Shown here one piece after another: positions 1-5,851 of a stretch of 24,152 nucleotides of DNA. This DNA comes from Limnoraphis robusta CS-951. GTDB taxonomy: Bacteria > Cyanobacteriota > Cyanobacteriia > Cyanobacteriales > Microcoleaceae. Position 1 is the first letter of the stretch. Each line of letters opens with the position of its first letter. Position numbers and translations under genes: made by a program. The DNA lies in NCBI RefSeq assembly GCF_000972705.2, contig NZ_LATL02000131.1, positions 1-24,152 of the forward strand, read 5' to 3'. Below the pieces are notes generated by a model that did no database searches, had not been told where the DNA came from, and saw only the letters and a list, made by a program, of their open reading frames with translations.

Positions 1-304
1 TTCCTAACCTACTCTTTGAGGGGTGAGTCTCCCCAGTCGTTCATCCCATTTCAGAGATAGTTTCGGTATGCCCTACCGTACTTGAGAAAAAAATGCTTTG
101 TTCTCTGTACTTGGTGCTTTAAGGTTTTATATGGCCAAAGCATTTCTTGCAAGAACCCCATACCTTAAGTTTTCAAGGTTAATTGCATCGATTAGATGCT
201 GGGTTTTTCAACTGGTTGAATACCCTGCCAGTAGAGTTATTATAGCATTAGAAAGAGCCTTATATCCCCATACCTGAAGGTAGGGGCGTGTGCGGCAATT
301 TTTG
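1..304 (-). mobile_element. End of an IS200/IS605-type insertion element, running off the left edge of the window
   Basis: An FHA-domain reading frame on the minus strand is intact down to about position 305 and then turns into unrelated sequence. The junction on the minus strand reads GGGTTAC followed by CAAAAATTGCC. Eighteen bases inside the junction is an imperfect hairpin with one bulged base (266-286, arms CCCC-TACC and GGTA-GGGG). Subterminal bulged hairpins and insertion next to a fixed tetranucleotide without target duplication are hallmarks of the IS200/IS605 superfamily (TTAC for IS608, GTTA or ATGA for HEARO elements); both TTAC and GTTA fit here. No transposase, TnpB or IscB reading frame lies inside the window, so any protein gene must be to the left. 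The boundary is inferred from loss of FHA homology, not from an empty-site comparison. Confidence 0.6.
1..304 (-). ncRNA. Candidate structured RNA, HEARO/omega-RNA-like, at the element's left end
   Basis: At least seven inverted repeats follow one another with little unpaired space between most of them: 266-286 (bulged), 209-218 (CAAC/GTTG), 185-199 (GCATC/GATGC), 162-179 (ACCTT/AAGGT), 91-100 with 136-145 (perfect 10-bp arms AAATGCTTTG/CAAAGCATTT, with an alternative TTCTTGCAAGAA palindrome at 144-155), 64-78 (CGGTA/TACCG) and 20-34 (GGGG/CCCC). HEARO RNAs are large structured RNAs placed between the left end of the element and the IscB-type nuclease gene; the guide is read from the sequence flanking the insertion. 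Position, orientation and target tetranucleotide all match that plan. I cannot align it to the covariance model, so the family name is a hypothesis; dense structure is the direct observation. The 3' end of the RNA may lie outside the window. Confidence 0.5.
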
Positions 305-461
305 GTAACCCGGAAACGGTAGGATGAGATAAAACGACATCACAGCGATGAGGATCTCGTCCAATGCGAATCCTACCGGGATATTTACTGGGTTGTTCCT
401 CTTTAAACGTTTGGATGTGCAGTTGATTGGCTTCTATCCATTTTAAGGTGAGTTCGTTCAC
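305..461 (-). pseudogene. FHA-domain protein, N-terminal fragment interrupted by the insertion element
   Basis: The minus-strand frame begins at a GTG at 461 and encodes about 52 residues ending in RIGRDPHRCDVVLSHPTVSG. This is the first half of a forkhead-associated domain: the RIGR strand with the phosphothreonine-contacting Arg, and the HPTVSG loop where HPxVSxxH is normal. Right after VSGL the frame enters foreign DNA and reads PKIAAHAP and so on to a stop at 240, giving a 73-residue chimera. FHA domains bind phosphothreonine peptides in Ser/Thr-kinase signalling; the truncated product would lack most of the beta sandwich and is unlikely to fold. The rest of the gene, if still present, would be beyond the element's other end, outside this window. 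Confidence 0.75.
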
Positions 462-733
462 AGGACTTTCTAAATTTAATAAAGTTTACTCAATTAAAAA
501 TACTTAATACAATAGGTCGATCAATCCTCTGGTTTGACGAGGGTTTGACCTGATATTTGCTTCTGTTGATTCTGTTTCAATTCTATCCATAGGATTCGTT
601 AAATGCCAAGACGTTATTCAGGGTTTAAGCCAAATCCCCGATTTCCCAAAAGTTCTCAGGTATTTTAACCGATCACCCCAACTTGCCCTTTTTTTGATAA
701 ACTAACGAATAAAATCAGTTAACTAAAGTTTAA
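462..733. other. Intergenic region between the FHA fragment and the SDR gene
   Basis: AT-rich and non-coding as far as I can see. A 21-codon frame starting at ATG 604 has no recognisable features and I do not call it. The region must carry divergent promoters for the FHA gene and the SDR gene, but I see no convincing -35/-10 pair. Confidence 0.4.
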
Positions 734-1609
734 ATGAATAAATTATTGGTAACAGGCGCAAGCGGTTTTCTCGGTTGGAATATTTGTCAGGTGGCTGCCT
801 CTCAATGGGAAGTTTACGGGACTTACCGTTCAAAATCGGTAACAATTCCGGGTGTCAAAACCCTTCAACTTGACTTAACAGACTTTGACGCTTTAAAATC
901 TATCATTGAGGAAATAAAACCTACCGCTATTATTCACACTGCCGCCCAATCTAAACCCAATTATTGCCAACTTCATCCCGAGGAAACTTATCCGATTAAT
1001 GTGAGGGCATCGGTGAATCTTGCCGGATTATCTGCTGATTATTCTATTGCTTGTGCGTTCACTTCAACGGACTTAGTTTTTGACGGTTTAAACCCGCCTT
1101 ACAAAGAAACAGATCCCGTTTCTCCGATTAGTGTTTATGGTGAACAAAAAGTAGAAGCAGAACAAGGTATATTAGAACGGAATCCTCAAATTGCTGTTTG
1201 TCGAATGCCGTTAATGTTTGGAAAAGCTTCACCCCATGCGGGAAGTTTTATTCAGGGATTTATTCAGACGTTAAAAGCAGACAAAGAACTGCAACTGTTT
1301 ACCGACGAATATCGAACCTCTGTGAGTGGAACGACTGCTGCAAAAGGATTATTATTAGCCGTTGAAAAATCAACAGGAATCTTACATCTAGGCGGAAAAG
1401 AGAGACTGTCTCGTTATGATTTTGGGCGAGTCCTAGCAGAAGTTCAAGAACTTCCCGTTGAAAAGATTAAACCCTGTTTACAACAAGATGTACAAATGCC
1501 TGCTTCTCGTCCGCCTGATGTATCTCTCGATAGTTCTAAAGCCTTTGAATTAGGCTATAAACCCTTATCGATTCGGGAAGAATTAGAAGCTTTAAAAGGT
1601 GAAGTTTAA
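734..1609 (+). CDS. SDR-family NAD(P)-dependent sugar-nucleotide reductase/epimerase, RmlD-like
   Basis: The 291-residue protein is an extended short-chain dehydrogenase. Residues 7-14 (TGASGFLG) are the glycine-rich NAD(P)-binding loop, D47 and L48 sit in the usual LDLTD acidic region, S111/T112 fall in FTSTDLVFDG, and Y135-K139 (YGEQK) is the catalytic YxxxK pair. The TSTDLVFDG stretch and overall size (about 290 residues) match the RmlD/dTDP-4-dehydrorhamnose reductase subfamily, so it probably reduces or epimerises a nucleotide sugar or similar polar substrate in the cytoplasm. There is no rml operon around it, so the exact substrate is open. No Shine-Dalgarno is visible before the ATG. 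Its stop overlaps by 4 bp the stop of the convergent LprI-like gene. Confidence 0.85.
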   Translation: MNKLLVTGASGFLGWNICQVAASQWEVYGTYRSKSVTIPGVKTLQLDLTDFDALKSIIEEIKPTAIIHTAAQSKPNYCQLHPEETYPINVRASVNLAGLSADYSIACAFTSTDLVFDGLNPPYKETDPVSPISVYGEQKVEAEQGILERNPQIAVCRMPLMFGKASPHAGSFIQGFIQTLKADKELQLFTDEYRTSVSGTTAAKGLLLAVEKSTGILHLGGKERLSRYDFGRVLAEVQELPVEKIKPCLQQDVQMPASRPPDVSLDSSKAFELGYKPLSIREELEALKGEV

Positions 1610-2058
1610 CGTTGGCTGAGACTCGATAAATACTGTTTTAATTCAGAAGTCCGTTGAGCAGTAACTCGTGTTAAACAGTTGGTTAATAACAGCCCTTCTG
1701 CGCTTCCTCCTAGAGCTTCACTGGCTTCATAACTACAGCTTTTATCTCGAAACTGAATCCAAGACCGTTGAGCAGAAATCAAGCGTTGTTTGCGTTGACT
1801 TTGATTGCTGAGATTCGTCATCAACTTTTGGTAAACTTGATTCAGTTCTTTATCAATTTTAGCATATTTATCTTGGGCGCATTTTCTCATTTCGATTGTC
1901 GAGCCATCTTCGCGACATTGCACCGCTTGAGCAATTTGAACAGGTTCAGCTAAACTGCTCGACATCAAAGTAGAAAATCCCGAGAGGGTAATCATTACAC
2001 TAAGGGAAACTGTGGTTAATGTTTTTAACATATTTTTCTGTTTAACCTGGTTATTCAA
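1606..2058 (-). CDS. Secreted LprI-like protein (DUF1311 domain)
   Basis: The 150-residue protein starts with a charged segment and a hydrophobic stretch (about residues 12-36), ending SSSLAEP, a plausible signal-peptidase I site near residue 37. An alternative start is Met10. The mature part has four cysteines (C48, C60, C108, C128) likely to form two disulfides, and the W100-x2-FR-x3-C signature (SAQRSWIQFRDKSC) typical of the lysozyme-inhibitor LprI N-terminal domain (PF07007). Family members are small periplasmic helical proteins; lysozyme inhibition was shown for mycobacterial LprI but most members are uncharacterised, so the role here is open. It is convergent with the SDR gene and overlaps its stop by 4 bp, leaving no room for a terminator between them. 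Confidence 0.8.
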   Translation of the reverse strand: MNNQVKQKNMLKTLTTVSLSVMITLSGFSTLMSSSLAEPVQIAQAVQCREDGSTIEMRKCAQDKYAKIDKELNQVYQKLMTNLSNQSQRKQRLISAQRSWIQFRDKSCSYEASEALGGSAEGLLLTNCLTRVTAQRTSELKQYLSSLSQR

Positions 2059-2164
2059 AGGTGTAGAAGTAGTATTGCCTTACTCAAAATTACTCAATAT
2101 TGAAATTTCAATCCGGGAAATTATTGTTAAAAATTTGAGTTAGATTGTTTGTTATAGCAGAAAT

Positions 2165-2188
2165 CAGGAGACAGGAGACAGGAGACAG
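2165..2188 (+). repeat. Tandem repeat CAGGAGA x3 plus partial
   Basis: The unit CAGGAGA occurs at 2165-2171, 2172-2178 and 2179-2185 with a further CAG. It is non-coding and is prone to copy-number change by slippage. Confidence 0.9.
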
Positions 2189-2265
2189 AATTGAAACCTT
2201 TATCATAAAAGGATTTGACAGAAAAACAGTGTCCTAATCAACTCTTTCTCTGCTATAGATTAAAA

Positions 2266-2291
2266 ACCCGATTTCTATTGAGAAACCGGGT
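2266..2291 (-). repeat. Short palindromic repeat, possible terminator for the MFS gene
   Basis: Arms ACCCGaTTTCT and AGAAAcCGGGT pair with one mismatch around the loop ATTG. It lies 110 bp beyond the MFS stop. Read on the minus strand it is followed by a short T stretch (from the A run near 2262-2265), so it could end MFS transcripts, but the sequence also looks like a dispersed cyanobacterial palindrome. Confidence 0.5.
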
Positions 2292-2401
2292 GTTTGGGAT
2301 CTATCCCAACGGCACTATAAATTTTGACAGAACCCGCCTCTACGCTGGGTTTATGTGAGTTATTTGTGGGAAAATCTAAATAAGGTCGGAACCCGCCCCT
2401 A

Positions 2402-3742
2402 CTATCCCGATACAACATTAGAAGCGATCGCATCAGGAAGTTCTTTTTCAACCCGACGCAGACGAGGCGTGCGATAAGCAACAATAGAAGCCCCAATATT
2501 CACCATACCGAGTAGAATCAACAACAGGGCAATTCCACGTCCTGGCCCAACACCAATCATTTTCCCAACACTATCAGCAAGTAAACCATTTTCAGCCATC
2601 ATCGGTTCAAATAAACGATCCACTAACGGCCCAATTGTTAATTGAGTTGAAATCATCGCAGAACGTTCAATCAAGCTTTGGAGAGCAAAAATCCGTCCTT
2701 GCAAATTAATCGGGATTTTACATTGCCAAATCGTTTGACTAGAACTAATAATAATCGGTTGAGCAAATAAGTAACCAAAACCGCCAATCGCAGCAACCAC
2801 TATAGACGCCTTAAAGCCACCTAAACACAGACACAAACCCTGCAAGCCAACAAACACTAAAATCCCGTAAACTCGCCGTCCGAGTCGTCCTCCCCAAGCA
2901 CTGACAGCAATACTGCCAAACAGCATTCCACAGCCACTAATTGAAAGGACAATTCCGAGTTCTGAACTTGAACCGAAACTCAAAACCAACGGCCAGAATA
3001 CCACCTGAACCACGCCTTCGGTGAGATAAATGACGCCTGTAAATAGAATTAACCGATATAAACCGGGTCTTTCGGCGACATAATTCCAACCGGAAGTAAC
3101 CTCATCCCAAACTAAAGCCAGAGAAGCCGTTTTTTCAGCAACACTTTGAACGGAAGTTTTAACCCGAGTTTCAATTGAAGCTTGTACATCGGGGAAATGC
3201 ACCGCTAACAGGCTAATAATTGAAACGCTGAAGGTGCAGAAGTTCAGCAACAAGACACCCCGAATACCAATGCTTTGAACTAAAAATCCGGCAATGGTTG
3301 GGCCAAGAATCCGCGCCACCGCACGGGAAATTTGTACCATCCCATTCGCCCGACTGAGGTTTTGCTTCGGTACCAGTTGGGCGATCGCTGCCGTATATGC
3401 AGGCCATTGAAACCCGGTACAAAATGAACCTAACGAAACGGCAATATAGATATGCCAAACCTCAAGCTGATTTGAGGTAGCCAGGACTATCAGAATAACC
3501 GCCATGACGCTTTTCGAGAAGTCACTGGCAAGCATTATCCATTTTCGGTTCCAGCGATCTACCAACACTCCAGCAAAGGCTGAAACCATCAAGTTGGGTA
3601 GGTGCATGAACACAATAGTCATGGCAAATTGGGTGATGGAACCTGTCTGTTGGTAGACCCATACACCCAGGGCAAAATCTGTAATATAGGTTCCCAAGAC
3701 GGAAACAACTTGCCCCAACCAGATAATAAAAAATGTCTGCAT
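2402..3742 (-). CDS. MFS transporter, drug/macrolide-efflux-like (MFS_3 type)
   Basis: The 446-residue protein is almost entirely hydrophobic segments, enough for 12 transmembrane helices. The loop between helices 2 and 3 carries the MFS motif A (GVLVDRWNRK, about residues 58-67). The opening (FFIIWLGQVVSVLGTYITDFALGVWVYQQTGS) and the stretch GMVQISRAVARILGPTIAGFLV are typical of the MFS_3 (PF05977) group, which includes MefA-type macrolide exporters and siderophore exporters such as EntS. The probable role is proton-driven export of a small molecule at the plasma membrane; the substrate is unknown. It is a single gene with its own upstream region, where a 9-bp inverted repeat (3810-3844) could bind a regulator. 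It ends with TAG inside a dispersed repeat. Confidence 0.85.
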   Translation of the reverse strand: MQTFFIIWLGQVVSVLGTYITDFALGVWVYQQTGSITQFAMTIVFMHLPNLMVSAFAGVLVDRWNRKWIMLASDFSKSVMAVILIVLATSNQLEVWHIYIAVSLGSFCTGFQWPAYTAAIAQLVPKQNLSRANGMVQISRAVARILGPTIAGFLVQSIGIRGVLLLNFCTFSVSIISLLAVHFPDVQASIETRVKTSVQSVAEKTASLALVWDEVTSGWNYVAERPGLYRLILFTGVIYLTEGVVQVVFWPLVLSFGSSSELGIVLSISGCGMLFGSIAVSAWGGRLGRRVYGILVFVGLQGLCLCLGGFKASIVVAAIGGFGYLFAQPIIISSSQTIWQCKIPINLQGRIFALQSLIERSAMISTQLTIGPLVDRLFEPMMAENGLLADSVGKMIGVGPGRGIALLLILLGMVNIGASIVAYRTPRLRRVEKELPDAIASNVVSG

Positions 3743-3809
3743 AGGCTTTGCGATCGGTTGTGTCTGCTACAGATGAACTTAAGAAAAATTGACCCGCAAT
3801 TTACAAGGG

Positions 3810-3844
3810 TTGTCAATGATTGTTGTTCATTGTGCCATTGACAA
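3810..3844 (-). promoter_or_regulatory. Inverted repeat TTGTCAATG-N17-CATTGACAA, candidate operator for the MFS gene
   Basis: The two 9-bp arms at 3810-3818 and 3836-3844 are perfectly complementary and separated by 17 bases, 68 bp upstream of the MFS start. On the minus strand the arm nearest the gene contains TTGACA, a consensus -35 hexamer, although the expected -10 position (TCAATT) is poor. Spaced dyads of this sort over an efflux-gene promoter usually bind dimeric repressors or activators. No regulator gene is adjacent. Confidence 0.4.
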
Positions 3845-3907
3845 TTGTCTAGAGTGAAAAAACACCCTATTGTCTTTTGATTGTGTTGCTGTCGTTTTCG
3901 CTAAAAG

Positions 3908-3921
3908 CGGGAATATTCCCG
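3908..3921. repeat. Perfect 14-bp palindrome CGGGAATATTCCCG
   Basis: Both halves match exactly with no spacer. It lies 166 bp upstream of the MFS start, in non-coding sequence. It may be a protein-binding dyad or a dispersed palindrome; nothing in the context decides. Confidence 0.5.
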
Positions 3922-4103
3922 GAAACTTCTCAATATTGTTTGAAAGTTTACAGTTTGGGGGTGCAGATTCTGAAACTGTCACATACTCAGCACTTCTAGG
4001 GTTAAGTGATTGTTAGATTACTCTAATTTACTTCAGATTTGTGCAACGGTTATTCAGCAAAAATCCACTGCTCACCCCCTTAATGCTATTTTAGATCCTA
4101 AGT

Positions 4104-5378
4104 CTATGAAGTTTGATTAATTTTCAGATGAGATGCAGTCGGCTGAGTTGGCTTTTTCAGCGTGATTTGAGCCTCCCAAATCCCTACTAAATTCTTCACG
4201 GTTTCATCCCAACTGTAATCTGCAACACAGCGCAAACCCTTTAAACCCATTTTTTTTCGCAACTCTCCATTCTCAATTAACAGCTTTAATTTTTGGGCAA
4301 AATCTTCACCGTCTTGAGGGGTATATAAGCATCCATTTTCACCGTCTTGGATATTTTCAACGACACCTCCCGCACGGGGCGCGATCACTGGAATTCCGGC
4401 TGCAAAGGCTTCTAAGACGGTTAACCCTCGGGTTTCTTTTTCCGAAGCAGTGACGTGTACATCACTATTAGCTAGTAATGCAGGAACATCTGAGGGCGAC
4501 ACTCGACCCAACAACTGGACACTTGGAATTAATAAACTTAATTCTTGTTCAATCTGCGATCGCATTGGTCCGTCCCCGACAATTAAAACAGCAAATTGAT
4601 CCGGATCTACCATTTTAACTAATCGTTCAAACGTTCTCAAGGTAAACGCCCAACCCTTATCGGGAGTGAGACGCCCTAAGAAAATTAACTTCACTTTGCG
4701 ATCAATATCTGTCAGTCCATAATGCTGTTCAAAAAACCTCTCTTGACGCAAATTAGGGTTAAACTGACTCGCATCAAACCCCAATAAATTCGCATATTTA
4801 AGATTTTTAATCCCCATTTTTAGCAACTTTTCTGCCGTAATTTTGCTGGAAACCAAAGTCAGATCATAAGCATTATAAATCTTGGCAAAAATTCGACTGA
4901 CAATCCCTTGAATCATCGGAATTAGAACAGGCGGTGCGGGCAAAAAATCCTCAGCATATTCAATAAAATTCGTTCTAAAAAAACTTACACAAGGAATCCC
5001 AACCTTTTTAGCATAGTGAATTCCCGCCAGACGAAAGAAACCAAAAAATAAACGTTCCGGTTCATCAACATGAATCACATCCGGTTGAAAGTTCTCCAAC
5101 TCTCGAACCACTGTCGGATAAGATTTCCAACTGACATTTCGTTCAAAATCAACTCCAAACATCGGCGTACTTTCTAACCCGATAACCCGCACACCCGGAA
5201 GAATATCACCGACATAATCCCGCCAATTCGGATAAAGATTCGCCAGAGGACTATAATCGGGATAACACACTAAAACTTCATGTCCCCATTGACTCAGCTT
5301 TTGAACTCGATACAGTCCACTAACGCTGACGCCATCTAAAACCGGGGGGAAACCCGAGGTAAGAATTGCAATTTTCAT
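4104..5378 (-). CDS. GT4-family glycosyltransferase (GT-B fold)
   Basis: The 424-residue protein has a GT-B layout. The N-terminal acceptor domain opens with MKIAILTSGFPPVLDGVS, the glycine-containing loop typical of family GT4, and includes DVIHVDEPERLFFG. The C-terminal donor domain has IFLGRLTPDKGW (about residues 232-243), LIVGDGP, and the nucleotide-binding EKETRGLTVLEAFAAGIPVIAPRAGG with the retaining-enzyme E-x7-E pattern. It resembles the SqdX/MgtA-like branch that transfers sugars onto lipid or polyprenyl acceptors from UDP- or GDP-sugars, probably on the cytoplasmic side of the membrane. Acceptor and donor cannot be fixed from sequence. It is transcribed away from the lipid cluster that starts about 470 bp beyond its start codon, so a role in glycosylating that product is possible but unsupported. 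Confidence 0.85.
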   Translation of the reverse strand: MKIAILTSGFPPVLDGVSVSGLYRVQKLSQWGHEVLVCYPDYSPLANLYPNWRDYVGDILPGVRVIGLESTPMFGVDFERNVSWKSYPTVVRELENFQPDVIHVDEPERLFFGFFRLAGIHYAKKVGIPCVSFFRTNFIEYAEDFLPAPPVLIPMIQGIVSRIFAKIYNAYDLTLVSSKITAEKLLKMGIKNLKYANLLGFDASQFNPNLRQERFFEQHYGLTDIDRKVKLIFLGRLTPDKGWAFTLRTFERLVKMVDPDQFAVLIVGDGPMRSQIEQELSLLIPSVQLLGRVSPSDVPALLANSDVHVTASEKETRGLTVLEAFAAGIPVIAPRAGGVVENIQDGENGCLYTPQDGEDFAQKLKLLIENGELRKKMGLKGLRCVADYSWDETVKNLVGIWEAQITLKKPTQPTASHLKINQTS

Positions 5379-5565
5379 GGATTCATGTACATATTTTTCA
5401 AATCCGAGATTTATTTGACTCTAATTGGATATATCACAGAGATGGCATCGCTTATGCAATGATTCCCATTTAGGTTGGCTTGAGGAACAAATAAATCTTC
5501 GGTGGATGTCGGGTTTGAGACTTCACAGACAAGCGATCGCACTCAATAATCACCGCTTTTCAACA

Positions 5566-5713
5566 GTAGGTTGGGTTGAGGTAACGAAACCCAACACATA
5601 CAAGATCATCAGGGGTAACGAAACCCAACACATACAAGATCATCAGGGGTAACGAAACCCAACACATACAAGATCATCAGGGGTAACGAATTTCATTCTT
5701 CAACCCAACCTAC
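5566..5713. repeat. 34-bp tandem repeat (three copies plus partial) inside a 14-bp inverted repeat
   Basis: Identical 34-bp units begin at 5581, 5615 and 5649 with a partial fourth at 5683-5690; each begins GTAACGAAACCCAACACATA. The block is bracketed by GTAGGTTGGGTTGA (5566-5579) and its exact complement (5700-5713). GGTTGGGTT at the left can also pair with AACCCAAC inside each unit. The structure looks like a palindromic MITE- or REP-like element whose middle has expanded by tandem duplication. There is no coding capacity for transposition. Confidence 0.85.
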
Positions 5714-5774
5714 AGGAGATCATCCCAGAAATTTGAAAAATTATCGGGAATGTGCGTTAATTTAACAGAAAACC

Positions 5775-5780
5775 TATAAT
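5775..5780 (+). promoter_or_regulatory. Candidate -10 box (TATAAT) for the first acyl-AMP ligase
   Basis: A consensus -10 hexamer sits 33 bp before the TTG and 72 bp before the ATG candidate starts of the downstream gene. No -35 hexamer is visible at 16-18 bp, as is usual for many cyanobacterial promoters. An identical hexamer precedes the second ligase gene. Confidence 0.4.
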
Positions 5781-5851
5781 CAAAGTCGGTTTAACGGTAC
5801 GGGAAAACGGACTTGAGGAAAAAATCTAGTACGGATGGTCTACCACAGTCG

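Larger units (their letters stand above)
2059..2401. other. Repeat-rich non-coding region between the LprI-like and MFS genes
   Basis: No gene is visible. The stretch holds a 7-bp tandem repeat (2165-2188), a hairpin (2266-2291) and two copies of a 14-bp GAACCCGCC(T/C)CTAC motif at 2330-2343 and 2389-2402, the second reaching the last codon of the MFS gene. All are typical of dispersed short repeats in filamentous cyanobacteria. Confidence 0.6.
3743..4103. other. Non-coding region upstream of the MFS gene
   Basis: I see no gene in these 361 bases. They contain the inverted repeat at 3810-3844, a perfect 14-bp palindrome at 3908-3921, and otherwise AT-rich sequence. The GT4 gene ends at 4104, so the only promoter needed here is the one for the MFS gene. 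Confidence 0.5.
5379..5851. other. Non-coding repeat region between GT4 and the first acyl-AMP ligase
   Basis: The stretch contains one HIP1 site (near 5533), a 34-bp tandem repeat framed by inverted repeats (5566-5713), and a TATAAT box at 5775-5780. The 75-codon frame at 5425-5652 runs into the tandem repeat and has no recognisable features, so I do not call it a gene. Confidence 0.5.

Noticed and set aside
604..669. 21-codon frame in the gap before the SDR gene
   Set aside because: Too short, without a ribosome-binding site or similarity to anything I recognise.
734..1609. Ketosphinganine reductase for the lipid locus
   Set aside because: The protein is an RmlD-like extended SDR 4 kb away across opposite-strand genes; no evidence ties it to the cluster.
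5425..5652. 75-codon plus-strand open frame before FAAL 1
   Set aside because: A third of it is the 34-bp tandem repeat, it has no ribosome-binding site and no recognisable domain.
5566..5713. CRISPR array
   Set aside because: Units are directly adjacent, with no unique spacers and no cas genes; it is a simple tandem repeat.
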